A stretch of DNA of 64,000 nt. It comes from CALUVN01 sp944323595. GTDB lineage: Bacteria > Cyanobacteriota > Vampirovibrionia > Gastranaerophilales > Gastranaerophilaceae. The notes beneath the pieces were generated by a model. That model saw only the letters and a list, made by a program, of their open reading frames with translations. It had not been told where the DNA came from and ran no database searches. Numbering within the stretch: the stretch's first letter is position 1; each line of letters opens with the position of its first letter. Positions 34,619-44,270 of the stretch are shown here, piece by piece. The stretch is from contig OZ006972.1 in NCBI GenBank assembly GCA_963931255.1, positions 62,001 through 126,000 on the forward strand. The letters run 5' to 3'. The translations under genes were made by a program, and so were the position numbers.

Positions 34619-36370
34619 AGAAAAGGCTTTGAATGAACGTTCCATGTTCTTATCAAGCACGCTCTTTATTGAATCGTATTCTGTCTGCAACGCATTGTGT
34701 TCTGTGTCTAATTTCTTGATATCGTTGTCGTATTCTTTGTCTTTAGCCTGAATATCTCTCAGAGCCTGTTCGTATTTGACTTCCGCTTTTGTGATTGCAA
34801 GTTCATCAGTCACTTCAATAATGTCAGCGGTTGACGACCAAGTTGTAGCCTGCCATGTTTTGTTTTCGAGTTCTGTAGTGGTGTCGTAGTCTTCGTTGAA
34901 CACGACTTTTTCCAGCGTTAATTCGCCGGATTCCAGCGCAAATTTTAGCCATTCCGGACTGTTTATCAAAACTTCGTCAAATTCAACCCAGCTTTGGTCT
35001 GCCTCTTCTGTTTTTTCAAAGTATTTTAAGTGTTGGTCATCGTGGTTATTAAAGTCTTTGTCGCTAGCACTCTGCATAAATTCTTCGTCAAACACTGCGC
35101 CATTCATTCTGTACCACAGATTGTTATACCATTCAGCTTTGTCAGGGTCTGTGATTTCAAGTTCATTGTATGTTAATATTTCTTCGGGCTCATTATCAAC
35201 CCATTCTTGCTTATCTGCATCAAATTTACCCTGATCAAATTCTTTTTCTGTAAATGCTGTATTCATATCGACCTGGAAGTTTTTCAATGCGTTTTCAAGG
35301 TCTTTATAATCTATCCCAAGCGCACTTCTCTTTTGTACAGCATAATATAAGTCAATAATTTTTTGTTTCAATGTTTTTAAGGAACCATCAGCACCATAGT
35401 TACCTAATAAGAGGTCAGCATCCGGATTGCCTGTATTAAATGTGTAATAAATAACGTCTTTATTTTCTGTTTCAGGATTACCATCAGCATCGTAGATAGG
35501 ATGTTCATAACCATCGCTGCCAACTGTCAGTTTTGGTGTATCAAGGTTAATTGTGTATGTACCGTCTGCATTCAATCTGTAATCACCATTGTTTTGGACG
35601 TCAGGTGCGTATATTGTTTCACCGTCATTATTACCATATGATATTTGATGTGAAACTTCTGCCATTGTTGTACAGTTGTCTGTAGAGCACATGCCGCCAC
35701 CCCCGTGATAACCGAGAGTTATTGTGTGCGATGCGCCTAAACTGGTTTCGTATGTTGCAGGATATGTAATATTGGGGTCCGGGTTTGGGTATGAAAAATC
35801 AATCAAGTGGTTCAAAACGTGTATATAACAACCGGCATCACCGTGATTTAAAGCTTCATCACGACAATAATCGCCCGCATCAACAAATTGTGCGTACAAT
35901 TTACAGCTTGATTCTTTGCTGACAGTCCAGTACTTAGGATCATCCGGGTTGGGTTCCTGCGATTCCCATATCGGATACTCTGGGTTGTCGCGTTCTTTTT
36001 CAACCATTTCCGCACAGTTGTTCAATACTAAGAATTCGTCTCTGTTATTAGCCTGTTGGAAAGTAGTCGCGTCATTGTGGTTAACCATGGTTTGTCCTGC
36101 ACGGTTAACAAGCGCGTACTGATTCTTCAACGGCTGATATTGCAAAATTGTGCTTGCTGTCAGGTCATAATTTGTTTGTTGTCCGTTAGAATCATAGTAT
36201 ACATATTGCAGTTTAGTTGCATTCAAAGCTTCCATATACTCATCACTCGCAGCCTGAGTTTCATTCGCCAGACGTGTTTTGCTGTTTGCAATCATCTGTG
36301 AACGGAATTCATTATTGGTTAACCTTACGGTTATACTCAATAATCTAGCTTGTGATGCTGCCATTCCCAT
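34616..36370 (-). CDS. Large protein of unknown function, MGMAASQARLL family
   Basis: A protein of 584 residues. The N-terminus MGMAASQARLL followed by a helical stretch (residues 1-45), and the C-terminus with a coiled coil (about 525-575) ending in KNMERSFKAFS, are typical of a family seen in organisms with flagellar-type export; I cannot name it. The centre is acidic, Asn/Asp-rich and has six cysteines, including a GGGGMCSTDNC segment. There is no signal peptide. Helical ends around a variable centre resemble flagellar axial proteins, so secretion by a FlhB-type system is a guess. The stop TAG is part of the degenerate last unit of the repeat array. Confidence 0.6.
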   Translation of the reverse strand: MGMAASQARLLSITVRLTNNEFRSQMIANSKTRLANETQAASDEYMEALNATKLQYVYYDSNGQQTNYDLTASTILQYQPLKNQYALVNRAGQTMVNHNDATTFQQANNRDEFLVLNNCAEMVEKERDNPEYPIWESQEPNPDDPKYWTVSKESSCKLYAQFVDAGDYCRDEALNHGDAGCYIHVLNHLIDFSYPNPDPNITYPATYETSLGASHTITLGYHGGGGMCSTDNCTTMAEVSHQISYGNNDGETIYAPDVQNNGDYRLNADGTYTINLDTPKLTVGSDGYEHPIYDADGNPETENKDVIYYTFNTGNPDADLLLGNYGADGSLKTLKQKIIDLYYAVQKRSALGIDYKDLENALKNFQVDMNTAFTEKEFDQGKFDADKQEWVDNEPEEILTYNELEITDPDKAEWYNNLWYRMNGAVFDEEFMQSASDKDFNNHDDQHLKYFEKTEEADQSWVEFDEVLINSPEWLKFALESGELTLEKVVFNEDYDTTTELENKTWQATTWSSTADIIEVTDELAITKAEVKYEQALRDIQAKDKEYDNDIKKLDTEHNALQTEYDSIKSVLDKNMERSFKAFS

Positions 36371-36548
36371 ATTGTGACGAATCCTTTCATCATGTCTTTG
36401 TATACATATAGATTGTCGGATTTTTTACAAAAAAACTTTAATATAACCGGTATTTTGTTAATAAAATTTTACAATCATAATATTTGCATACCTCACCACT
36501 AAACCCTCTAAATTAGCCCCGCCTTGAAATCAAAGTTGTACTATTTTT

Positions 36549-36576
36549 GTTGGATTAGTAAATCCGACCTACATTA
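36549..36576. repeat. Palindrome followed by CTACAT, variant 3
   Basis: GTTGGATT-AGTA-AATCCGAC (one G-T wobble) followed by CTACATTA. Confidence 0.75.
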
Positions 36577-36713
36577 GTGTAATTTAGTATTGTTGGACAA
36601 GTATGCACAACCGACTTGGGCAAGCATTGGAATTGCGTTTCCCTCCCCCGATAGATTGACCTCTGTGAGTGGAGGAAACAATATAAGCCGACAATTCAAA
36701 GATGTAAATCTAT

Positions 36714-36750
36714 AAAAAAGAAACTCTGAATGTAATCAGAGCTTCTTTTT
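36714..36750. terminator. Terminator downstream of the lytic transglycosylase gene
   Basis: AAGAA-A-CTCTGA (36718-36729) pairs with TCAGAG-C-TTCTT (36736-36747); U-tracts on both strands, so bidirectional. Confidence 0.8.
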
Positions 36751-36775
36751 CAGTATCTAATTAATAAATTTTACA

Positions 36776-37423
36776 TTAGATTGCAATTGTTTGCGGAGTA
36801 ACATCAAGTTCTACCGGAGTTTCATCTACAACATCAATATCAAGATATTTCTTTACGTACTCTTCTGCTGCAGGCATTTTAGGAACCTGAGGCACAGGAG
36901 CAGCTACAGGAACTTTCGGTGCGGCAGGAGCGGCAGCCACTGATTGTTTTGCTTTTGCATTTACAATTGCAGGATCTGATTTAAGATTGTTGTAATCCGT
37001 CATAATTTTGTTTACAAATCTTTTTGTTTCCTGAAACGGAGGAACAGAATTGTATTTTTTTACATTCCCCGGTCCTGCATTGTAAGCTGCAAGTGCCAGT
37101 TCTACAGAACCGAACATTTTGTACATTTGTTTATAGTACATGATTCCGCCTCTGATGTTGTCACTAAGTGAATACGGATTAACACCAAGACGTCTAGCTG
37201 TTGACGGCATTAACTGATAAACGCCGATTGCTCCGTGTGAACTTCTTGCTTCATGTCTGAAACCTGATTCTGTTCTTGCAATACTCAATGCTATTGCCGG
37301 ATCTACACCCATTTCGATAGAATGTTTTACTATTATATCCTTTACAGTATTAACATCTGCAGCCTGAACCTGTGCAAATGACATTAACACTAGAACAATA
37401 GTGAATAGTAATAATTTTTTCAA
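36776..37423 (-). CDS. Lytic transglycosylase (SLT domain)
   Basis: About 215 residues. An N-terminal signal peptide (KKLLLFTIVLVLMSFAQVQA) precedes an SLT domain with the catalytic glutamate in ARTESGF, then GAIGVYQLMPSTARRLGV and ALAAYNAGPGNVKKY; the C-terminal 60 residues are A/P-rich. It cleaves peptidoglycan glycan strands in the periplasm. An ATG at 37468 opens the frame, but it puts 15 polar residues ahead of the signal peptide; a TTG at 37423 has AGAGGA 9 nt upstream and starts right at the signal peptide, so I prefer it. Confidence 0.85.
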   Translation of the reverse strand: MKKLLLFTIVLVLMSFAQVQAADVNTVKDIIVKHSIEMGVDPAIALSIARTESGFRHEARSSHGAIGVYQLMPSTARRLGVNPYSLSDNIRGGIMYYKQMYKMFGSVELALAAYNAGPGNVKKYNSVPPFQETKRFVNKIMTDYNNLKSDPAIVNAKAKQSVAAAPAAPKVPVAAPVPQVPKMPAAEEYVKKYLDIDVVDETPVELDVTPQTIAI

Positions 37424-37624
37424 AATAATAATCCTCTGGTTGTAAATTGAAAAATCCCTAAATAACATAACCTAACTCTCCCTTTTTCCAGTTACAGAAA
37501 TTTAGGAATGTAGTCTGTACACTTATAATATTACAAAAATATAAAATTTCAACCCGAATGTTTTTTTGTGTTACAATTAGTGAAGAATTATTTACACAAT
37601 CTAACTTGTAAAAAAGGGGAAATT

Positions 37625-38428
37625 ATGACGAATAAACAATTAGCAACCATCGGTGTATTTGGAGGTTCAGGATTTTACAAATTTTTAAATGATATAGAAG
37701 AAGTTAAAGTAGAAACTCCATACGGTATGCCAAGTGACAATCTTTTAATAGGAAAAATCGGAGAACACAAGGTTGCATTTATGCCCCGCCACGGAAGAAA
37801 TCATACAATACTTCCTCACCTTATTAATTACAGAGCTAATGTATGGGCAATGAAATCTATCGGAGTACAACGTGTAATTTCACCTTGCGCCGCAGGCAGT
37901 TTGCAAAAACATGTTAAACCTGGTGACTTTGTTATTTGTGACCAGTTTGTGGATTGGACCGACGGCAGAAAAACGACATTCTTTGAAGGTCCTATAGTTA
38001 CGCACCCGTCACCGGCTGAAACTTACTGCCCTGAATTGCGAGAACTTGCCATAAAAACAGGTAAAGAATTAGGTATAAATATTCATGAAACAGGAACTGT
38101 CGTAGTTATTAACGGACCAAGATTTTCCACAAAAGCAGAATCTAAGTTCTTTACAAATCAGGGCTGGGAAGTTATAAATATGACCGCATTTCCGGAAGCT
38201 TATCTTGTAAAAGAAATGGATATGTGTCCACTTAATATCTCATTGATTACAGATTACGATGCAGGACTTGTCGGTGATGTTCCGCCTGTTTCTCACCATG
38301 CTGTTATTGAAGTATTTAACTCCAATCTGACTCATTTGAAAGAATTATTATTCAAAATGATAGAAAACATTCCGATGGAAAGACTCCATTGTGATTGTAT
38401 GAATACTAAAAAGAATTCTCAACTATAG
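37625..38428 (+). CDS. mtnP: S-methyl-5'-thioadenosine phosphorylase
   Basis: A protein of 267 residues of the trimeric purine phosphorylase/MTAP family: GVFGGSGFY, the phosphate site PRHGRNHTILPH, DQFVDWTDGRKTTFF and NGPRFSTKAES, and the substrate region INMTAFPEAYLVKEMDMC. It splits methylthioadenosine to adenine and methylthioribose 1-phosphate. AAAGGGG lies before the ATG at 37625; the frame extends upstream to 37568 without support. YggT and trkAH follow closely. Confidence 0.92.
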   Translation: MTNKQLATIGVFGGSGFYKFLNDIEEVKVETPYGMPSDNLLIGKIGEHKVAFMPRHGRNHTILPHLINYRANVWAMKSIGVQRVISPCAAGSLQKHVKPGDFVICDQFVDWTDGRKTTFFEGPIVTHPSPAETYCPELRELAIKTGKELGINIHETGTVVVINGPRFSTKAESKFFTNQGWEVINMTAFPEAYLVKEMDMCPLNISLITDYDAGLVGDVPPVSHHAVIEVFNSNLTHLKELLFKMIENIPMERLHCDCMNTKKNSQL

Positions 38429-38437
38429 GAAGCAAAA

Positions 38438-38701
38438 ATGTCATTAACTGCAGGAATAATAAATATATTTAACATTTTTTATTTTCTGATAATACTCAGA
38501 ATTTTTCTAAGCTGGATACCATCAATAAACTGGGATGCACAGCCATGGAGAACTGTCAGCGAAGTTACGGATGTCTACTTAAATCTTTTCAGAAAGATTA
38601 TCCCTCCGATTGCAAATATTGATTTTTCTCCAATTATAGCGTTGATAGTGCTGCAAATTATAGAAAACATATTGCTGTATCTTGTACAGCAAATTCGTTA
38701 G
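38438..38701 (+). CDS. YggT-family membrane protein
   Basis: An 87-residue protein with two hydrophobic segments (residues 7-28 and 62-83) separated by the conserved LRIFLSWIPSINW and NLFRKIIPPI. YggT proteins are linked to osmotic tolerance and, in cyanobacteria/plastids (Ycf19-like), to membrane organisation. It lies 9 nt after mtnP and 11 nt before trkA. Confidence 0.85.
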   Translation: MSLTAGIINIFNIFYFLIILRIFLSWIPSINWDAQPWRTVSEVTDVYLNLFRKIIPPIANIDFSPIIALIVLQIIENILLYLVQQIR

Positions 38702-38712
38702 GAGTCTGAGGA

Positions 38713-40056
38713 ATGAAGATTATCATATATGGAGCAACTGATATAGGATGTCTTTTAGCAACAGAATTTTTTGAAGATCACGACATAACTATTATTGATA
38801 ATGAAGAAAGCCTGTCAGATGAATTTAATCGGCTGGATATCAGTTTTGTAAAAGGGAATGCTTCAAATATAAATGTTCTCAATAATGCGGATATACACAA
38901 TGCAGATGTATTTATTGCATGTACACAGCTTGATGAAGCCAATATCGTGGCATGTCTTACCGCAAAAAAAATGAGCGGGGTAAAAACAATCTGTTTTGTT
39001 TCAAAAGAAGAATATAAATGCACATTAAATTTTGAAAAAAATAACGATTTTTTCGGTGATTTTTTCATAGATTACATAGTATGGCCGGAAGAACTTTTGA
39101 CTCAGGATATTTTTAGAATAGTCACCGTAGCGCATGCACTTGATGTTGAATATTTTGCTGACGGACAGGCCAGACTTCTGGAATACAAATTAGATTCACA
39201 AAATTCTATTGCTAATAAAAAAGTAAAAGACTGCGGTTTTACGGACGGAACGCTAATCGTTGGCATAACACGCAATTGCGAACTTTTTATCCCTAACGGA
39301 GATACGGTTCTGCTTCCTGATGATAAACTGATATTTATGGGAACATCCCATTCTCTTGATATGCTTGCCGGAACATTCTTCTACGAAAAAGAAAATGTAA
39401 AATCAGTTGCAATAATCGGGGGGGGCAATGTAGGATTGATGCTTGCACAGGCACTTGAGTCTCTGAAAATTAAAGCAAAAGTCATTGAAAAAGACTATGA
39501 ACGGTGTGAATGTATCTCACAATATTTAAAAAATACTCTTGTAATAAACGGAGATGGCACTAATTTATCATTGCTCTCTGAAGAAGAAATCGGAGACTGC
39601 GATGTAGCAATAAGTGTAACTAACAATGACGAACGGAATCTTCTATGTTCTCTACTTTGTAAACAGCTTGGTGTAAAACGGGTAATTGCAAGAGTTTCTA
39701 AGGTATTAAATATACCACTGTTTGAAAAAGTAGGTATTGATATAGCAATTTCGCCGAAAAATTCTGCAATAAATGAAGTCAAAAACGATTTGGCGGAAAC
39801 AAACGTTGATATTCTTGCCACTGTCGAACAGGGGCAGGGAGAAGTTTTGGAAATTGAAACTCCGGAAGAATTTAACAATAAAAAAGTTATGGAGTTGAAA
39901 TTCCCTGCAAACGCAATTATTGGCGTAATTCAGCGGAAACACAGCGTAATAATTCCAAAAGGTACAACAATTCTCAATCAAGGTGATACCCTTATAATAT
40001 TTACAAAAGCAGATGATGCAGACGCAATAAAAACTTTCTTTAAGGTGAAAAAATGA
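38713..40056 (+). CDS. trkA: Trk potassium uptake protein TrkA
   Basis: A protein of 447 residues with two RCK-N (Rossmann) and two RCK-C halves: an N-terminal IYGATDIGCLLA, degenerate for the usual GxGxxG, and a second dinucleotide site IIGGGNVGLMLAQALE near residue 232. It is the NAD/ATP-sensing cytoplasmic gate of the Trk K+ transporter. Its stop overlaps the trkH start (ATGA). Confidence 0.94.
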   Translation: MKIIIYGATDIGCLLATEFFEDHDITIIDNEESLSDEFNRLDISFVKGNASNINVLNNADIHNADVFIACTQLDEANIVACLTAKKMSGVKTICFVSKEEYKCTLNFEKNNDFFGDFFIDYIVWPEELLTQDIFRIVTVAHALDVEYFADGQARLLEYKLDSQNSIANKKVKDCGFTDGTLIVGITRNCELFIPNGDTVLLPDDKLIFMGTSHSLDMLAGTFFYEKENVKSVAIIGGGNVGLMLAQALESLKIKAKVIEKDYERCECISQYLKNTLVINGDGTNLSLLSEEEIGDCDVAISVTNNDERNLLCSLLCKQLGVKRVIARVSKVLNIPLFEKVGIDIAISPKNSAINEVKNDLAETNVDILATVEQGQGEVLEIETPEEFNNKKVMELKFPANAIIGVIQRKHSVIIPKGTTILNQGDTLIIFTKADDADAIKTFFKVKK

Positions 40057-41522
40057 GATTAAGCTATCTAGCAAATGCTATAGGACTTATAATGATATAC
40101 ATAGGAATAGTTATATTGACTCCTATAGCTATTGCTCTTTTAACAAAAGACTTTTATTCAATTGTACCATTTATAACTGCAGGAATAATATCCACCGTTA
40201 TAGGTGTATGCCTTAGAAAATTTTTTCCCAATGCTTCTTCTGTTGAAAATTTGAATGATATAAAAAAAACAGAGGCTCTATTTGTGGTTGCTGTATCATG
40301 GATTATTTTCGGAATAATTTCCGGAATTCCGTATTTATTTTATGGAATTAATCCTGTTGATGCTATGTTTGAAGCAACATCTGGAATTACAACAACAGGA
40401 GCTACGATTTTTACAACATTTGACTATCCAAAAGCTTTATTCTTCTGGAGATCACTAACTCAATGGCTTGGAGGTTTGGGGATAATCGTTTTATTTATAG
40501 CAGTACTTCCACAGTTTGCAGTTGCAGGACGGCAAATGTTTTTTGCGGAAGCCCCCGGGCCGACGGAAGATAAGATTACACCAAGAATAAGAAACACAGC
40601 ATCAACGCTGTGGGGAATTTATTTGATATTTACAATAATCCAAACCGTGCTATTAATGCTTGCCGGCATGCCATTATTTGATGCGGTCTGCAACTCTTTT
40701 TCAACACTGGCGGCCGGAGGATTTTCTCCAAAAGCAAACAGCACTTTCGATTATCACTCCAACCTGATAACATGGATTATGACAATGTTTATGTTTATAG
40801 CCGGCAGCAATTTTATACTATGGATAAGAGCGTTTAATCAGAAAAAGCCCTCTTTATTTATCAAAAACGAAGAATTCCGTTTATACCTGAATTTAACCGT
40901 AATTTTTTCATTATTTATAGCTGCAAGCTTAATATATTCCAGCGGCTACAGCCTTTTTGAAGCATTAACGCATGCCTTTTATCAGGTAGCATCCATCTCT
41001 ACCTCAACCGGCAGTGCAAGTGTAGATTTTATAAAATGGGATTTCACGTCACAGATAATTCTGTTTATAGTGATGTTTATGGGCGCATGTGCGAGTTCTG
41101 CCGGCGGTGGTATAAAACTCACAAGATGGCTCATTGTGTTTAAAACAATGAAAAGCGAGATGGTTAGAATTCTACACCCGAATGCGGTCTTTAACGTTAA
41201 AATAGATAACACAATCGTACCCAAAGATGTAATACGACAAATAATAGTATTCGTTTTTTATTACTTTGCAATATTTCTTGTTGGTGCAATTTTGATAAGT
41301 ATAATAGAACAAAATGTGATTGTCGGTCTCAGCACCTCAATAACAACACTAGGCAATATTGGTCCGGGGTTTGCCCAAGCTGTTGGGCCAATGGGGAACT
41401 TTGACGGACTACATACCACAACAAAAATTATCTGCATAATATATATGCTTGTAGGCAGGCTGGAAATTATTCCGTTCCTTGTTATGTTCCAACCTGATTT
41501 CTGGTCAATAAAAGAAGCGTAA
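40053..41522 (+). CDS. trkH: Trk potassium uptake protein TrkH
   Basis: A protein of 489 residues with the repeated M1-P-M2 pore design; selectivity-filter segments include TSGITTTGATIF, FSTLAAGGFSP, ISTSTGSAS and TTLGNIGPG. It forms the K+ channel in the inner membrane and works with TrkA, encoded directly before it with a 4-nt overlap. Confidence 0.95.
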   Translation: MRLSYLANAIGLIMIYIGIVILTPIAIALLTKDFYSIVPFITAGIISTVIGVCLRKFFPNASSVENLNDIKKTEALFVVAVSWIIFGIISGIPYLFYGINPVDAMFEATSGITTTGATIFTTFDYPKALFFWRSLTQWLGGLGIIVLFIAVLPQFAVAGRQMFFAEAPGPTEDKITPRIRNTASTLWGIYLIFTIIQTVLLMLAGMPLFDAVCNSFSTLAAGGFSPKANSTFDYHSNLITWIMTMFMFIAGSNFILWIRAFNQKKPSLFIKNEEFRLYLNLTVIFSLFIAASLIYSSGYSLFEALTHAFYQVASISTSTGSASVDFIKWDFTSQIILFIVMFMGACASSAGGGIKLTRWLIVFKTMKSEMVRILHPNAVFNVKIDNTIVPKDVIRQIIVFVFYYFAIFLVGAILISIIEQNVIVGLSTSITTLGNIGPGFAQAVGPMGNFDGLHTTTKIICIIYMLVGRLEIIPFLVMFQPDFWSIKEA

Positions 41523-41620
41523 TGAATAATTAATATTTATAAATGATTAAAATGAACAATTAATATGGTTTAATCGTTGTATATATGTAAAATAACAGAA
41601 AACCTAGAGGATACTCCACA

Positions 41621-43105
41621 TTGTCATTACGCAGGAAATTTATTGCATTAGCTATATGTATTGCTTTGAATTCAGGGCTTTGCAGCTTTGCTCTTGAAGC
41701 TTCCGTGCAAATGATAGAAAAAGGTTCAACTCTTACAATGAGAGACTGCCTTGAAATTGCACTTAATAACAGCCCCCTTATCAAACGTGCCAGATACAAT
41801 TACGGCGTATCCGCTAAAAGTTACAGTATAGCAAAAGCAGCTTATTTCCCGACCATAGGTGTCGGCACAGGATATTACGTTAATACAAACAGTTCCTCAG
41901 GCAACAGAGGAGGATATACGTATAACCGTAATATGAATAATAACTACTATTCAGCAGAAGCATCTCTAAACCAGCTTATCTGGAACTTCGGCAAAACTAA
42001 TGCAAATATAAGAATGAATAATTTTTATAGAATAGCTGCCATTTTTGACTTTGATAATATTGTACTTGACACCTTGTTTGAGGTTAAAACAAACTACTAT
42101 AACGTACTTGCCGCCAAAGCACAGGTTGAAATAAACAAAGCAAATGTACAAATTAATGAGAGAAATTACCAGCGGACAAAAGCATATTTTGATGAGGGAA
42201 TACGCTCCAAAATAGACCTTGTAAACGCTGAAGTAAATCTGAGTGATTCAAAAGTAAGCCTTGTCAATTCAGAACAAAATTATCAAAATGCGCTTGTTCA
42301 ATTAAATAATTCAATGTACGTTGCATATACCCCCGAATATGAAATTGAAAGTACTGAAAATTTCAAATTCAGCGAAAATCTTGCAGAAGTAAATCTGGAA
42401 GATATTTCAAAAAAAGAAGACTATTCAGCCCCTCCTGAAGATGTTGAAGATGCCTTTCTTACAAGTCAGGTTGAAAAAATAGAAGTATTAACGGATTACA
42501 AATTAAATCCTTTCCCGTATACTTTTGAAGAATCATTGGAAATGGCATACGAAAATCGCCCTGATTTAAAAGCCTATGATGCAACTTTAAGTGCAATGAA
42601 AGAATCCCTTAAATACACAAAAAGGGAATACTTACCGGAAATCAGCGGGAATGTCGGCTATAGATATAGAGATACCTATAATACAAACTCTTTTAACGTA
42701 GGAGTTTCACTATCAACTAACGTAAATATTCTTGCTCAGAAACACGAAATAGACAGCGCAAAATTACAGGTAGAATTAGCACAGAATGAAATAGATTTAG
42801 CAAAACAAAATATATATTTTGAAGTTCAGGATGCATATATTAACATGATGCAATTAGAAAAACAAATTCCTCTTTTAGCCGTAAAAGTTAAACAAACTTT
42901 AGAAAATTTTGAACTCGCAGATGGCAGATACGCAGTTGGAATAGGTGATTATATAGAACTTCAGGATGCAAAAGTTAATTATAACAATGCACAACAATCA
43001 TACGTTGAAGCCGTATTCAATTATAACGTGGCAAGAGCAAATCTTGAAAAAGCCATAGCTCTGCCGCAGGAAGTCACTACAACTATAGGGGACGATAAAA
43101 AATGA
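41621..43105 (+). CDS. tolC: TolC-family outer-membrane efflux protein
   Basis: A protein of 494 residues: signal peptide (about residues 1-24, FIALAICIALNSGLCSFA), then two TolC repeats of long helices and strands (MRDCLEIALNNSP, and YTFEESLEMAYENRPDLKAY). It forms the trimeric outer-membrane exit duct. The start is a TTG at 41621 with AGAGG 10 nt upstream; no ATG fits. It is the first gene of a tolC-macA-macB operon and overlaps macA by 4 nt. Confidence 0.92.
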   Translation: MSLRRKFIALAICIALNSGLCSFALEASVQMIEKGSTLTMRDCLEIALNNSPLIKRARYNYGVSAKSYSIAKAAYFPTIGVGTGYYVNTNSSSGNRGGYTYNRNMNNNYYSAEASLNQLIWNFGKTNANIRMNNFYRIAAIFDFDNIVLDTLFEVKTNYYNVLAAKAQVEINKANVQINERNYQRTKAYFDEGIRSKIDLVNAEVNLSDSKVSLVNSEQNYQNALVQLNNSMYVAYTPEYEIESTENFKFSENLAEVNLEDISKKEDYSAPPEDVEDAFLTSQVEKIEVLTDYKLNPFPYTFEESLEMAYENRPDLKAYDATLSAMKESLKYTKREYLPEISGNVGYRYRDTYNTNSFNVGVSLSTNVNILAQKHEIDSAKLQVELAQNEIDLAKQNIYFEVQDAYINMMQLEKQIPLLAVKVKQTLENFELADGRYAVGIGDYIELQDAKVNYNNAQQSYVEAVFNYNVARANLEKAIALPQEVTTTIGDDKK

Positions 43106-44259
43106 AATTAGAAAAGAAAATTTTAATACCTCTAATAACCATCTTGATTATAATATTATTGCTTATAATCAGAACAGCTAACAAAAATAAAGTACGCTAC
43201 GAAACTTCAAAACTGGAACGCTGTACAATAACCCAGATAGTAGAAGCATCCGGCACCATAAATCCGGTAAATACAGTCAGCGTAGGTTCAACTGTATCAG
43301 GACTTATTAAAGATATTTATGTTGACTTCAACTCTGTAGTGAAAAAAGGGCAGCTTCTTGCGCAAATCGACCCTGCAAACTTTGAAGCATCAGTTCAGCA
43401 GGCACAGGCCTCCATTAATAACGCAGAAGCAAACCTTGCACGACTTAATGCCGTTATGGAAATGGATAAAAAAACATACAACCGTTATAAACGCCTGTAT
43501 GCAAAAAACTTTATTGCGAAAAGCGAACTTGATCAGGCAGAAAGCACCTATCTTGCTGACCTTGCGCAGATAGGTGCAGCGCAGGCTCAAATAGCACAGG
43601 CACAGGCAACATATAAAACGGCAATGACAAACCTTGGTTACACAAAAATTATAGCACCTGTTGACGGAACGATTATATCACGTGAAATTGACTTAGGGCA
43701 GCCGGTTGCCGCAAGTTTTCAGGCACCGCAATTATTCACTATCGCACAGGATTTAACAAAGATGCAGATTGAAGTAAATGTTTCAGAAGCTGATATAGGC
43801 AAAGTAAAAGAAGGTCAGGACGTAACTTATACTCTTGACGGCTATCCTGACAGTACATTCCATGGAAAAGTAACTCAGGTAAGAATTTCTCCAACCACAG
43901 TATCTAACGTTGTAACATATTCAGTCATTGTTGATGTTAATAACGAAGATTTAAAACTAATCCCCGGTATGACCGCAAATGTTTCTATTATAACAGATAA
44001 AAGCGAGGACATTCTCTGTGTTCCTAATATGGCTTTAAAATTTACACCTAATACAGACGGAACTAAATACAAAAATCAAGGTATATGGATTATGGAAAGA
44101 AATAAACCCAAACGCGTTGATGTCAAAACAGGAGTAAGTGACGATACTTCTACAGAACTTGAATCGCCTGTTCTTGCAGAAGGCACGCCGATTATTACAG
44201 GAATAAAAGGTAAATCAAAAACAAAATCCCAAAGACGCCGCGGACCGGGAATGTTCTAA
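43102..44259 (+). CDS. macA: MacA-like periplasmic adaptor of a tripartite efflux pump
   Basis: A protein of 385 residues: N-terminal membrane anchor (residues 7-22), lipoyl half (SVGSTVSGLIKDIYV), long coiled-coil hairpin (about 85-165), second lipoyl half (GYTKIIAPVDGTIISREI) and beta-barrel/membrane-proximal domains. It joins the MacB transporter to TolC. The C-terminus is basic (KGKSKTKSQRRRGPGMF). Encoded between tolC and the two macB parts. Confidence 0.9.
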   Translation: MKLEKKILIPLITILIIILLLIIRTANKNKVRYETSKLERCTITQIVEASGTINPVNTVSVGSTVSGLIKDIYVDFNSVVKKGQLLAQIDPANFEASVQQAQASINNAEANLARLNAVMEMDKKTYNRYKRLYAKNFIAKSELDQAESTYLADLAQIGAAQAQIAQAQATYKTAMTNLGYTKIIAPVDGTIISREIDLGQPVAASFQAPQLFTIAQDLTKMQIEVNVSEADIGKVKEGQDVTYTLDGYPDSTFHGKVTQVRISPTTVSNVVTYSVIVDVNNEDLKLIPGMTANVSIITDKSEDILCVPNMALKFTPNTDGTKYKNQGIWIMERNKPKRVDVKTGVSDDTSTELESPVLAEGTPIITGIKGKSKTKSQRRRGPGMF

Positions 44260-44270
44260 AGGATTAAATA

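Larger units (their letters stand above)
36371..36775. other. Gene-free stretch with one palindrome and a terminator
   Basis: No credible gene in 405 bp. It has the CTACAT-type palindrome at 36549 and the terminator at 36714; the remainder (CCTCACCACTAAACCCTC and neighbours) looks like decayed repeat. Confidence 0.65.
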
